NCBI GenBank assembly: GCA_049325095.1
Contig: JBMOPO010000022.1
Location: 62,001-126,000, forward strand
Length of the DNA stretch: 64,000 nucleotides
Reading direction: 5' to 3'
DNA from: JAGPUQ01 sp049325095
GTDB lineage: Bacteria > Pseudomonadota > Gammaproteobacteria > Pseudomonadales > Porticoccaceae
The notes beneath the pieces are model-generated. The model made no database searches. It was not told the origin of the DNA and worked only from the letters and a program-made list of their open reading frames with translations. The translations under genes and the position numbers were made by a program. Below are positions 45,958 to 58,617 of the stretch, in pieces (position 1 is the first letter of the stretch; each line of letters starts with the position of its first letter).

Positions 45958-47700
45958 CTATTTCAACGTCATCTGCTGGCGTATTTCAATGCCGCGCTCG
46001 GTGACGACGATATCGCCTGCCACCCGATCCATGCCGGCGGACAGATTGTTCAATGCCGCCCGCACCGGTGCCGTAGCTTTATCCACATCGGGACCGGGAG
46101 TGCTGTCTGGGTGGGCGGCGGCCTGGGCAGCGCGAGCCATCGCACTCAGAGATCGTGTCGTCTCCTCCAGCTTGTGCATCAACAGGCTGTAGATGGCGCC
46201 GTCATAGCCGATGTGTAGCAATGGCGGTAGTGCGGCGGGCTGTGCGTTCAGATGCGTGAGCACTGACTGTTTGGCGTCGGAACCGATCGCAATACCGATT
46301 CCCCCTTCGCGCACGGCGATGAAAGCCGCACGCGAAACTGCCGGCAAGGCGCCGCCGGCGAGCGGCCCGAGATCGAGGGGCTGCGGCTCGGCGGAGGGGC
46401 TCAGATTCAATCCGGCGAGCTGCGGCAGGAAACCCTGGGCCATGCCGATCAAACCCGCGGGGTTGGGCGATCCGATCACCAGCGCGGCGGCTATCGCTTC
46501 GGGTTTTTCCCCGGCCCACTTCAGGTCGGTGAGGGCCACGCGGGCGCCGCTGAACCAGCCGGCGGCCATATGGAGCCCGGCGAGTTGCCGGGCAAGGGTG
46601 CCGGAGCCGATGTTCAACGCCGCGAACCATTCGCACTCATACGGTGCGGCGTTGATGGCCGTGGCGCGCGCTTGCAGAAATTCCGCCAGCTTGTCGAGCT
46701 TGGCGCCAAAGCCGAAATCGATTCCCTCGCCTTGCCCGGCACCGCCCAAGCCCGGCACCGGCGCGGGAATCGGCAGCAGACCCTGGAGCAGGTCCGGGCG
46801 CAGCTCGACGACGGAAGTCACCGCCATGGCCTTCGCCTCAAGCGCCTCATAACCGCCGACGACGCGCGGCACGGCGCCGGCAAACCCGGCCAGTTCGCGG
46901 CGACAGGCGGGCGACAGCGTTTTGCCGCGCGCGGCCAGGAGGCTGTCAAACCCAGTATCCCTGCCCTCCCCCGCCACCAGGGCACCGGCAAGGCGCCTGT
47001 TGTCGAGCATAAAGGTGCCGTGCGGCCCGAAGCCGTAATCGCGGTTGATCTGTGCCAGCTCTCCGCTTTCGAGCAGGCTGTGCTCCGGACGCTTCAGACC
47101 AAGTTGCTCGGCGAGCGACGGCCCCTCGGCGCCGGCGTCCAGCGTCACCACCAGATGATTGTCCACGATGGCGATCACCAGCGACGGCATGCCGGCTTGC
47201 AGCTCCACGCGCCAGTATTGGTGGCCGTCGATCTCCATCACCGGCAGGGAGCTGCCGCGCCGCTTTTCGACATCGGCAATGAATGCCAGGAAAGCGTCCG
47301 GATCCGCCAGCTCGATACGCAGCACCGGCAGCAGGTTCACGCCGTAGATCGCGGCCAGAGCATCGCGGCGAATACCCATTTTTTCCATGCCTTCGACGCT
47401 GAACCGGCCTTCGACCAGCGTCATCATGGCGAGCAGTTTTTCCGCGGCCGCATCCGGGTGCGCGGCCAGTTCCGCGCGCAGCGCCGCCACACTTTCGCCG
47501 AGCGCTGCGTTCAACGGCTTGAGCAGATCGAACCAGGCTTCGGAAACGGCAGCGGGGATCGGCTCGAGAGAGGCGAAGACGTAAGCGGTATCGGCGGGTA
47601 CAAAGGCGAGCGGTGTGTCTTGGTCCTGGCGGCTGCAACCTGTCAGGGCCAACGCCGCGGCCAGTGTCAGCGACAACGGCAGGCTTCGGGAAATTTTCAT
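45958..47700 (-). CDS. large lipoprotein of unknown function
   Basis: A 580-residue secreted lipoprotein: signal peptide with basic MKISRS start, hydrophobic core and lipobox ALTGC (cysteine near 22). The opening of the mature chain, PLAFVPADTAYVFASLEPI, resembles the DUF3352-type start (a protein of 'PADT..y..' style), but I cannot confirm the family. Two similar halves with alternating beta strands are suggested. AAGGAG lies six bases before the ATG at 47700, which decides the start against an open frame to 47823. It sits alone between the Fic gene and an LLM oxidoreductase gene. Confidence 0.7.
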   Translation of the reverse strand: MKISRSLPLSLTLAAALALTGCSRQDQDTPLAFVPADTAYVFASLEPIPAAVSEAWFDLLKPLNAALGESVAALRAELAAHPDAAAEKLLAMMTLVEGRFSVEGMEKMGIRRDALAAIYGVNLLPVLRIELADPDAFLAFIADVEKRRGSSLPVMEIDGHQYWRVELQAGMPSLVIAIVDNHLVVTLDAGAEGPSLAEQLGLKRPEHSLLESGELAQINRDYGFGPHGTFMLDNRRLAGALVAGEGRDTGFDSLLAARGKTLSPACRRELAGFAGAVPRVVGGYEALEAKAMAVTSVVELRPDLLQGLLPIPAPVPGLGGAGQGEGIDFGFGAKLDKLAEFLQARATAINAAPYECEWFAALNIGSGTLARQLAGLHMAAGWFSGARVALTDLKWAGEKPEAIAAALVIGSPNPAGLIGMAQGFLPQLAGLNLSPSAEPQPLDLGPLAGGALPAVSRAAFIAVREGGIGIAIGSDAKQSVLTHLNAQPAALPPLLHIGYDGAIYSLLMHKLEETTRSLSAMARAAQAAAHPDSTPGPDVDKATAPVRAALNNLSAGMDRVAGDIVVTERGIEIRQQMTLK

Positions 47701-47848
47701 GTACGGCTCCTTGTATTCGACGTACGTCCACATACCGGACCGGCGCGATCTCCGGTACCCGCCGTGACGCGGGTGGCACAGGCCGGGAATCCTATCACGG
47801 GGCAGCCGGTTCGCCGGATTCATTCATCACTGCGCGGCGGCCAACCCG

Positions 47849-48853
47849 CTACAGAAATTTTGGCAATACCCGCTCGGTGAACAGCAGAAAGGATTCATGG
47901 CTCACCGGCGCGCAGAGCAGGTAGTCGAGCCCCACCTGTTCGCGCAGCGCCTGGATCTGCTCGACCACCTGCTCCGGGGTGCCCTGGAGCATCACCCGGT
48001 CCACATAGCGCTCCACCGGCGATTGCTCCTCCGGCACCCCCGACAGCCGGCCGGCCTCGATGGAGCGGCCGGCGTTGTCCTTGTTGGCATAGGCGCTGAC
48101 CGTCCAGGCCGCGCCCTGCTCGGCGACCCGCCGCGCCTCGGCCGCCGTCTTGGCGACCGCCACCAGCCGCGCCATGGGCAGCTCGCGCCCCTGGGCGCCG
48201 TGTCCCGCGCGGGCCAGGCCGTCCAGATAGAGCCTGCGCTTGAGGCCGAGGTCGGCGCGATCGCAATGCGGATCGAGCAGGATCGAATGGCCTTGGCTGG
48301 CGGCCCATTCGATGGCCGGCGGCGAGGAGGCCGCCACCCACACCGGCGGATGCGGCCGCTGCAGGGGTTTGGGCAGCACTTCGACGTCGCGGAACTGCCA
48401 GTGCCGGCCGGACCAGTTCAGGCGGTCGTCGCGCCAGGCGGCCAGTACGATCTCCACCGCCTCGCGAAAGCGCGCCTGGCTCTCGGCCTCGGGGATCCCG
48501 AAGGCGGCGAACTCGCCCGGATCGAACCCCCGCCCGGCGCCCCAGTTCACGCGCCCGCCACTGAGCACGTCGAGCAGCGCCACCTCCTCGGCCAGGCGCA
48601 GCGGGTGGTAGAGCACCGCCAGCGACACCCCGGTGCCGATGCGCAGGTTGCGGGTGCGGTCGGCGACGTGCATCGCCATCAGGTGGATCGAGGGGCAGAC
48701 GCTGTAGGTGGTGAAGTGATGCTCGGCCAGCCACACGCAGTCGTAGCCGCTGCGGTCCATGATCTCGATGCGCTCGAGCGCCCGCCGGTACACCTCCGGC
48801 AGGGGGATGCGCCGGCCGGGCCAACTGAAAAACTGCAACACGCCGAATTTCAT
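47849..48853 (-). CDS. LLM-class flavin-dependent oxidoreductase
   Basis: A 334-residue luciferase-like monooxygenase of the bacterial alkanal-monooxygenase style: KFGVLQFFSWPGR start, WLAEHHFTTYSVCPS with the conserved EHHF, RIGTGVSLAVLYHPLRLAEEVALLD and GRVNWGAGRGF. It is unrelated in detail to the LLM protein at 24710, having a shorter chain and a different C-terminus. Translation starts at 48853; the extended frame upstream runs antisense-like through purK and is not coding. It follows purK by about 30 bases on the same strand, so it may be expressed with the purine genes without a functional link. Confidence 0.9.
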   Translation of the reverse strand: MKFGVLQFFSWPGRRIPLPEVYRRALERIEIMDRSGYDCVWLAEHHFTTYSVCPSIHLMAMHVADRTRNLRIGTGVSLAVLYHPLRLAEEVALLDVLSGGRVNWGAGRGFDPGEFAAFGIPEAESQARFREAVEIVLAAWRDDRLNWSGRHWQFRDVEVLPKPLQRPHPPVWVAASSPPAIEWAASQGHSILLDPHCDRADLGLKRRLYLDGLARAGHGAQGRELPMARLVAVAKTAAEARRVAEQGAAWTVSAYANKDNAGRSIEAGRLSGVPEEQSPVERYVDRVMLQGTPEQVVEQIQALREQVGLDYLLCAPVSHESFLLFTERVLPKFL

Positions 48854-48882
48854 CGCTCCCCCACGGCTCCCGGCGCGGGCGC

Positions 48883-49947
48883 TCAGAGCGCCAGCAGCGC
48901 CGGCGGCAGCACCCCGGGTTGGGCACAGGCGACGGTGACGTGGCCCACCTTGCGCCCGGGCCGGCGGGCCTTGCCGTAATCGTGCAGGTGGGCGCCGGGG
49001 ATGGCCAGCACCAGGGCCGGGTCCGGCACTGCGCCGATCAGATTGACCATGCCGTAGTCGCCGCGCGGGCGGGTGCTGCCCAGCGGCAGTCCCAGGATGG
49101 CGCGCAGGTGGTTTTCGAACTGGCTGGTCTCGGCGCCCTCGATGGTCCAGTGCCCGGAGTTGTGCACCCGGGGCGCGAATTCGTTGGCGAGCAGTTGATC
49201 GCCCACCTGAAAGAACTCCACCGCGAGCACGCCCACGTAATCGAGCGCGTCCAGGAGCCGCAGTGTCTGCGCCTCGGCCACCGCCTGCATGGGGTCGCCG
49301 GGCCGGCACACCGCGGTGTGGAGCATGCCGTCGCGGTGGGTGTTTTCCGACAGGGAATAGCAGGCGACGCCGCCGTCCCGCCCGCGCGCCGCGACCAGCG
49401 ACAGCTCGCGCTCGAAGGTCACCAGCCGCTCCAGCAGCGCCGGCCGCTCGCCCAATTCGCGGCCCGCCGCGGCGACCGCCGCCGCGTCGCGCAGCAGCCA
49501 CTGGCCCTTGCCGTCATAACCATGGGTGCGGGTCTTGAGCACCGCCGGCAGGCCGAACTCCGCGACCGCGGCCGCCAGGGTCGCGCCGCCGTCGACCGCA
49601 ACGAACTCCGCAGTCGCCATGCCCAGCTCCCGGAACAGGGCCTTTTCGTGCAGCCGGTCCTGGGCCGCGGCCAGCGCCCGGGCGCCGGGATACACCGGCA
49701 CCCGGCCGGCCAGAAACTCCAGGCTGCGGGCCGGCACGTTCTCGAAGTCGAAGGTCACCACATCGGTCTGCGCGGCCAGCTCCAGCAGCGTTCGCTCGCA
49801 GTCGTAGGGCGCAGTGAGCAGGCTTCCCAGGGGACCGGCGCAGGCGTCGGCGGCCGGGTCCAGAAACACGAACCGATGCGCCCAGGGCAGGCCGGCCAGG
49901 GCCAGCATGCGCGCCAGTTGACCGGCGCCGAGGATGCCCACCTTCAC
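48883..49947 (-). CDS. purK: N5-carboxyaminoimidazole ribonucleotide synthase
   Basis: A 354-residue ATP-grasp enzyme converting AIR, ATP and bicarbonate to N5-CAIR in purine synthesis. The N-terminus VGILGAGQLARMLALAG, the ATP-grasp loop KTRTHGYDGKGQW and the C-terminal NEFAPRVHNSGHWTIEG are diagnostic. The start is GTG, overlapping the purE stop by three bases (GTGA), so translation is coupled with purE. Confidence 0.96.
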   Translation of the reverse strand: MKVGILGAGQLARMLALAGLPWAHRFVFLDPAADACAGPLGSLLTAPYDCERTLLELAAQTDVVTFDFENVPARSLEFLAGRVPVYPGARALAAAQDRLHEKALFRELGMATAEFVAVDGGATLAAAVAEFGLPAVLKTRTHGYDGKGQWLLRDAAAVAAAGRELGERPALLERLVTFERELSLVAARGRDGGVACYSLSENTHRDGMLHTAVCRPGDPMQAVAEAQTLRLLDALDYVGVLAVEFFQVGDQLLANEFAPRVHNSGHWTIEGAETSQFENHLRAILGLPLGSTRPRGDYGMVNLIGAVPDPALVLAIPGAHLHDYGKARRPGRKVGHVTVACAQPGVLPPALLAL

Positions 49948-50465
49948 GGCGGCGCGGCCCGTGGATCGGCCTCGGCCAGCACCCGCTCGGTCTGCGCCTG
50001 GCGGAATTGTGCGAGGCGCTGCCGGATGCGCGGATGCTTGTTGCCCAGGATCGCCGCGGCCAGCAGGGCGGCGTTGACCGCTCCGGCGCGGCCGATGGCG
50101 AGGGTGCCGACCGGAACGCCGGCGGGCATCTGCACGATCGAGAGCAGCGAGTCGACCCCCTGCAGGGCGCGCGACTGCACGGGTACGCCCAGCACCGGCA
50201 GCACCGTCTTGGCCGCGGTCATGCCGGGCAGGTGCGCGGCCCCGCCGGCGCCGGCGATGATCACCTCCAGGCCGCGCGGTTCGGCGCCGGCGGCGTATTC
50301 GAACAGTCGGTCGGGAGTGCGGTGGGCGGAAACCACTTCCACCTCGTGGGCGATGCCCAGCTCGTCGAGGATGTCGGCCGCGTGGCTGAGCGTCTCCCAG
50401 TCCGACTGCGAGCCCATGATCACGCCGACCAGGGGCGCGCCCCTGGCGGGCCGGCGCGGCGCCAT
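49944..50465 (-). CDS. purE: N5-carboxyaminoimidazole ribonucleotide mutase
   Basis: A 173-residue class I PurE that rearranges N5-CAIR to CAIR. The N-terminal VGVIMGSQSDWETLSHA and VVSAHRTPDRLFEYA are the substrate-binding motifs with the catalytic histidine in SAHRTP. GAGGAAHLPGM follows. It is first in a purE-purK operon and diverges from cfa across about 300 bases. Confidence 0.96.
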   Translation of the reverse strand: MAPRRPARGAPLVGVIMGSQSDWETLSHAADILDELGIAHEVEVVSAHRTPDRLFEYAAGAEPRGLEVIIAGAGGAAHLPGMTAAKTVLPVLGVPVQSRALQGVDSLLSIVQMPAGVPVGTLAIGRAGAVNAALLAAAILGNKHPRIRQRLAQFRQAQTERVLAEADPRAAPP

Positions 50466-50647
50466 CAGCGCCCCGCTCCGCCGAGCCGGAAACCGGAAAC
50501 CGGGGCGGCCCGCACCGGGGCGGGGTTGGGGTCGATCTGCATGGAATCTCTCCGGGATTGCAGCAGGCCAGGCTGCGCCGCCGCGCCGCCGAGCGCGCGA
50601 TTCTACCCCGCCGGCCCGGGGAAGTCAGGCCGCGCCGGGGGCCGGGT

Positions 50648-50677
50648 TTGGCGATCCGCAGGCGGTCTGCCTATACT
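50648..50677 (+). promoter_or_regulatory. candidate promoter of cfa
   Basis: TTGGCG (50648-50653) and TATACT (50672-50677) are 18 bases apart, a good sigma-70-type match, placing transcription start about 80 bases before the cfa ATG. It lies in the 300-base region between purE and cfa; no other signal was recognised there. Confidence 0.5.
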
Positions 50678-50764
50678 CGGCCAAAGCCCGCGGCGGCCGG
50701 GCGGGGAGCGGCCCCGCACCCGCACCCGAGCCCGGCCCGCGGCACCGAAACGAGAGGGGAACTC

Positions 50765-51892
50765 ATGGCCCGCTCCAGCGGCGAACACCTGGTGCGCGAG
50801 CTCCTGGCCAGCGCCGGCGTCGAGGTCGGCGGCCCCGCGCCGCACGACATCCGGGTGCAGGATCCCCGCTTCTACCGCCGCGTGCTGCGCCAGGGCTCCC
50901 TGGGGCTCGGCGAGGCCTACATGGACGGCTGGTGGGAAGCCGAAGCCGTGGACGAGTTCATCGCCCGCCTCCTCGCGGCGCGGGTCCGCTACCGGGTCGG
51001 CGCCAGTCTCCGCGCACGGGTGCACGCCGTCGCCGGCTGTCTGTGGAACCTCCAGAACCGGGTCCGCGCGCGGCGCGCGGTGGCCGCCCATTACGACCTC
51101 GGCAACGACCTGTTCAGCCGCATGCTCGACCCCTCGATGAGCTATTCGTGCGGCTACTGGGCGCACGCCCGGGATCTCGTCCAGGCGCAGCGGGACAAGC
51201 TCGAACTGATCTGCCGCAAACTCGGGCTGGCACCGGGCATGCAGGTGCTGGACATCGGTTGCGGCTGGGGCGGCTTCGCCCGCCACGCCGCAAAACACCA
51301 TGGCGCGCAGGTCACCGGCATCACCCTGTCGCGCGCCCAGGCCGACCATGCGCGCGAGACCTGCGAGGGACTGCCGGTGGCGATCGAGCTCTGCGACTAC
51401 CGCGATTACGAGTCCGCGCCGGTGGACCGCATCGTCTCGGTCGGCATGTTCGAGCACGTCGGCGCGCGCAACTACCGCACTTTCATGCGCAGCGCCTGCC
51501 GCCTGCTGAAGCCGGACGGCCTGCTGCTGCTGCACAGCATCGGCTCTCCCATCACCACCCGGGGCAATGATCCCTGGCTCGACAAATACATCTTTCCCGA
51601 CGGCGAACTGCCCTCGGCGACCCAGTTGGCACGCGCCACCGAGGGGCTGTTGATCCTCGAGGACTGGCACAACTTCGGACCCGACTACGACCGTACCCTG
51701 ATGGCCTGGAAGGCCAACTTCGAGGCCGCCTGGCCGGAGCTGAAGGAGCGCTACGGCGAGCGCTTCCGGCGCATGTGGCAGTACTATCTTTCGCTGTGCG
51801 CCGGCGCCTTCCGCGCCCGCTACCTGCAGCTCTGGCAACTGGTGCTGGCACCGCCGGGGCGCCGCGCCGAAACCTACCGCTCGGTGCGCTGA
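50765..51892 (+). CDS. cfa: cyclopropane-fatty-acyl-phospholipid synthase
   Basis: A 375-residue S-adenosylmethionine-dependent enzyme that adds a methylene bridge to unsaturated acyl chains of membrane phospholipids. It has the N-terminal GSLGLGEAYMDGWWE and HYDLGNDLFSRMLDPSMSYSCGYW, the SAM motif VLDIGCGWGGFA near residue 163, and the catalytic-site GMFEHVGARNYRTFM. Length matches Cfa proteins (about 380). AGAGGGGA lies four bases before the ATG. The open frame upstream of the ATG is shadow. It converges with the formate/nitrite channel gene, with 14 bases between stops. Confidence 0.95.
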   Translation: MARSSGEHLVRELLASAGVEVGGPAPHDIRVQDPRFYRRVLRQGSLGLGEAYMDGWWEAEAVDEFIARLLAARVRYRVGASLRARVHAVAGCLWNLQNRVRARRAVAAHYDLGNDLFSRMLDPSMSYSCGYWAHARDLVQAQRDKLELICRKLGLAPGMQVLDIGCGWGGFARHAAKHHGAQVTGITLSRAQADHARETCEGLPVAIELCDYRDYESAPVDRIVSVGMFEHVGARNYRTFMRSACRLLKPDGLLLLHSIGSPITTRGNDPWLDKYIFPDGELPSATQLARATEGLLILEDWHNFGPDYDRTLMAWKANFEAAWPELKERYGERFRRMWQYYLSLCAGAFRARYLQLWQLVLAPPGRRAETYRSVR

Positions 51893-51906
51893 CTCCGGGT
51901 CGCGGC

Positions 51907-52728
51907 TCAGGGCAGCGGATGCTTCCGCAGCCGCTCGCCGCGCAGATAGGCGATCCAGTACACACCGGCCACCAGCAGGGTGCCGCCGACCACATTGCCG
52001 GCGGTCACCGCCGCCAGGTTCCTGGCCGCTCCGGCGACGGACACGATGCCCTGCGCGTCCACCGCCAGCCCGAACGGCAGGAAAAACCAGTTCGCGATCG
52101 AATGCTCGAACCCGATGGCCACGAAAGCGGTGATGGGGAAGAGGATCGCCAGGATCTTGTCGGTCACGCTGCGCGCTCCGATCGCCAGCCACACCGCCAG
52201 GCAGACCAGGGCATTGCACAGGATGCCGCGGGCGAAGGCTTCGCTGAGGGAGAGCTCGGCCTTGGCGCGCGCGATGCGCACCATGGTCTCACCCAGGGCG
52301 CCATCGCCCAGCGCGGCGATGTTCGCCCACACCGCCAACAGCACCGTCCCCAGGCAGCCGATCAGATTGCCGGCATAGGCGAGCAGCCAACTGCGCAGGA
52401 CCTCGCGGGTGCCGATCAGGCGGCTGGCCCAGGCCATGGCGATGAGATTGTTGCCGGTGAACAGCTCCGCGCCGGCCACCACGACCAGGATCAGCCCGAG
52501 GCAGAAACCCAGGCCGCCCAGCAGGCGCGTGGGTCCGAAACCCAGGTTGGATTCCGTCACCACCACCGCAAACAGCAGCGCGCCAAACGATATGAAGGCC
52601 CCGGCGAGCACCGCCAGCACCAGCAGCGAAAGGGCGTCGGCATGCGCCTTCGCCACGCCCAGGCGCTCGACCCTGCGCGCGATCTCCGGCGGCGGGTAGG
52701 CGTCGCTTACCAGGGGTTCATGATCCAT
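51907..52728 (-). CDS. formate/nitrite transporter (FNT) family channel
   Basis: A 273-residue membrane protein with about six hydrophobic helices. FNT signatures are GAFISFGALLFAVV in helix 1, ELFTGNNLIAMAW (the broken helix 2 motif), YAGNLIGCLGTVLLAVW, GILCNALVCLAVWLA and GFEHSIANWFFLPFGL with the constriction-site histidine. It conducts small monovalent anions such as formate, nitrite or hydrosulfide; specificity cannot be told. Single gene. Upstream palindromes (52766-52806) could be regulatory. Confidence 0.93.
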   Translation of the reverse strand: MDHEPLVSDAYPPPEIARRVERLGVAKAHADALSLLVLAVLAGAFISFGALLFAVVVTESNLGFGPTRLLGGLGFCLGLILVVVAGAELFTGNNLIAMAWASRLIGTREVLRSWLLAYAGNLIGCLGTVLLAVWANIAALGDGALGETMVRIARAKAELSLSEAFARGILCNALVCLAVWLAIGARSVTDKILAILFPITAFVAIGFEHSIANWFFLPFGLAVDAQGIVSVAGAARNLAAVTAGNVVGGTLLVAGVYWIAYLRGERLRKHPLP

Positions 52729-52765
52729 GGCACCAGAATCCGCGGAGGGAGCCCCAGTTGCGAGC

Positions 52766-52806
52766 CCGGAATCATTCCGGTGCGCGCCTGCCTGCGGCAG
52801 GCAGGC
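52766..52806. repeat. two adjacent palindromes upstream of the FNT gene
   Basis: CCGGAAT-C-ATTCCGG (52766-52780) is a perfect 7-bp inverted repeat 38 bases before the FNT start. GCCTGCCTGC-G-GCAGGCAGGC (52786-52806) is a perfect 10-bp inverted repeat just beyond it, downstream of phoD. The first may be an operator, the second a factor-independent stop for phoD lacking a T run. Confidence 0.5.
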
Positions 52807-52876
52807 AGCCTAGCGGAATTCCGGAACCGGCGTAAACCTCCGGCCGGCGCGGCAACGGCGCCCGGCCGGGCTTGGA

Positions 52877-54616
52877 TCAGGCCGGGAAGGGATCGATGCA
52901 GTTGTCCGCACCGGCGATTCTGACCGCCTCCGGGTCGCCGTTTTCCAGCCGGAAGGTCGCGCGGGTGAGGATCTCCGCGCCCTCCAACTCCACATAGGGC
53001 AGGACCCGGAAATGGGTGAGCCAGTCGCCATGGGTCAGTTCGCACACCACATAGCCGCGGCGCTGATTGTGGAACAGCACATGGGGGTTGCGGCCATTGA
53101 ACAGGACCCGTTCGCCTTCACTGCTGCATTCGGCGCCGTCGCCATCGGAGGAAATGGAGGTGCCGATCAGTTCGCACGCCAGGGTCTCGGATGCGGGGTC
53201 GTCGAAATCCCGTTTCAGGTGGGCGACCCAGTTGTCGTGGAGGTCACCGGTGATGACCACCGGGTTGGACGGACGGGCCTGCTGGAGGAAATCGAACAAC
53301 CGGTTTCTGGCCACCGGGTAGGCATCCCACTTGTCGAGCTTGAACTCGGCCGGTCCGTCGGCCTCGCCCACGTCGAGGCGGGTGACCGGTACCTGCTGGG
53401 CCAGCACGTTCCAGCGGGCCCGGGACCGCGCCAGCCCGTCGAACAGCCAGCGTTCCTGACGATCGCCGAGCATGGTGCGGCTGGGGTCGGCGACGATGTC
53501 GCCGCAGGTCAGGCCGCCTGCCACCGGCTCCGAAAGCGGCCCGGTGCCGAATCCGCAGGGCTCCGTCCTGCTGCGGAACTGGCGCGTGTCGAGCACGTTG
53601 AACTCGACCAGATCGCCGAAGGCGAGTCGCCGGAAGAGCTGCATGCGGTCACCCTGCGGGCGGTTCGCGAGCCGCAGCGGCAGGTGTTCCCAGAACGCCT
53701 TGAAGGCGGCCGCGCGCCGCGCCAGAAAGGCTTCCCGGGACTGGAGTTCGGGATCCTGGGGGATGTCGCCGCCCCAGTCGTTGTCCACCTCGTGATCGTC
53801 GAGGGTCACGACCCAGGGAAACGCCGCGTGGGCGGCCTGCAGCAGGGGGTCGGATTTGTACAGGGCGTAGCGGATGCGGTACTCCTCCAGGCTCACCGGT
53901 TCGCCGTCGCCGGTATGCTTGCGGACCGTCTCCCGGGCCGGGTTGGGCGCGCCTTCGTAGATGTAGTCGCCGAGGAACACCACCAGATCCAGATCTTCCT
54001 GCACCAGATGCCGGTAGGCGGTATAGAAGCCGTCCTCGAAATCCTGACAGGAGGCGAAGGCGAAGCGGAACCGATCCACCGGATCGAGCAGGTGCGGGGC
54101 GGTTTTGGTGCGCCCGGTCGGGCTCCATTCGCCCAGCGCGTGAAAGCGGTAGTAGTAGACAAAGCCGGGCTTGAGCCCGTGCACGTCCACGTGAACCGAA
54201 TGGGCATCGAGCGGATGGGCCACCGCCACTCCGGAGCGCACCCGGCGGCGGAAGTGCTCGTCGGTCGCAACCTCCCAGAACACTTCGACCGGACGATCGC
54301 GGAGGCCGCCGCCGGGAAGCTCCGGCCGGGGTGCGAGCCGGGTCCAGATCACCACCGCCCGCGGCAGGGGATCGCCCGACGCCACCCCCAGGGTAAAAGG
54401 ATAACCGGCCCGGACCGAGGGGATGCCGGTCGCACCGGCCACCCGCGACGCCAGCATCCAGATCGGCGCGGTCGCGGCGGCCGCCAGGGTCAGCGTGCCG
54501 GCCGCGAGAAACGACCGGCGGTTCAGCCCGCCGGCGCCCTTTCCACCTTCAGCGTTCGGCTTTTCGGCAACCTGGGTGGTGGTGTCTTCACCCGGATTCG
54601 ACGGCGTGCGTTCCAT
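52877..54616 (-). CDS. phoD: PhoD-type alkaline phosphatase/phosphodiesterase (Tat-exported)
   Basis: A 579-residue extracytoplasmic phosphatase. The twin-arginine signal NRRSFLAAGTLTLAAAA is near residues 32-48. PhoD metal-binding motifs follow: FASCQDFEDGFYTAY (C-type iron ligand region), FLGDYIYEG and VTLDDHEVDNDWGGD, then VITGDLHDNW. A conserved N-terminal PhoD_N domain (ASGDPLPRAVVIWTRL) is present. GAGGAG is five bases before the ATG at 54616. No obvious Pho box was seen. It stands alone, with the defence island upstream. Confidence 0.93.
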   Translation of the reverse strand: MERTPSNPGEDTTTQVAEKPNAEGGKGAGGLNRRSFLAAGTLTLAAAATAPIWMLASRVAGATGIPSVRAGYPFTLGVASGDPLPRAVVIWTRLAPRPELPGGGLRDRPVEVFWEVATDEHFRRRVRSGVAVAHPLDAHSVHVDVHGLKPGFVYYYRFHALGEWSPTGRTKTAPHLLDPVDRFRFAFASCQDFEDGFYTAYRHLVQEDLDLVVFLGDYIYEGAPNPARETVRKHTGDGEPVSLEEYRIRYALYKSDPLLQAAHAAFPWVVTLDDHEVDNDWGGDIPQDPELQSREAFLARRAAAFKAFWEHLPLRLANRPQGDRMQLFRRLAFGDLVEFNVLDTRQFRSRTEPCGFGTGPLSEPVAGGLTCGDIVADPSRTMLGDRQERWLFDGLARSRARWNVLAQQVPVTRLDVGEADGPAEFKLDKWDAYPVARNRLFDFLQQARPSNPVVITGDLHDNWVAHLKRDFDDPASETLACELIGTSISSDGDGAECSSEGERVLFNGRNPHVLFHNQRRGYVVCELTHGDWLTHFRVLPYVELEGAEILTRATFRLENGDPEAVRIAGADNCIDPFPA

Positions 54617-54942
54617 GAGGACTCCTCGCAACCAGTGGCTGGATCCTGGTTGCGAAGCTTCCGGGGTCGGCGTGAAGCCGCAATGACCGATTGTTGAAGA
54701 TTTGGTGAATCTGCCCGGGAAAGCCGCCCGCTCCATCCCGGCCGGGAACGCCTCGCGCCGCGTCTTGCCGGCCCGGCCCGGCCCGTGACGTCATCCACTG
54801 TCCGCTGTCGATCGCCTGCCGGGATTGGTTGCGCCATGGTCGTGCGGATTGTCGCGCGGGCAGCCACGGCGAATGCTCCGGACCTCTCCGCGCGCAGCCG
54901 CAGTGGAACGCCGTCCCCGGCACGCCGTGGTCAGCCGCCCCT
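54617..54942. other. boundary between the phoD region and the defence island
   Basis: About 326 bases from the phoD start to the hsdR stop, holding the presumed phoD promoter. No tRNA, attachment-site-like direct repeat or clear terminator for hsdR was recognised. This is the left edge of the acquired region. Confidence 0.4.
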
Positions 54943-58613
<3,671 letters not shown>

Positions 58614-58617
<4 letters not shown>

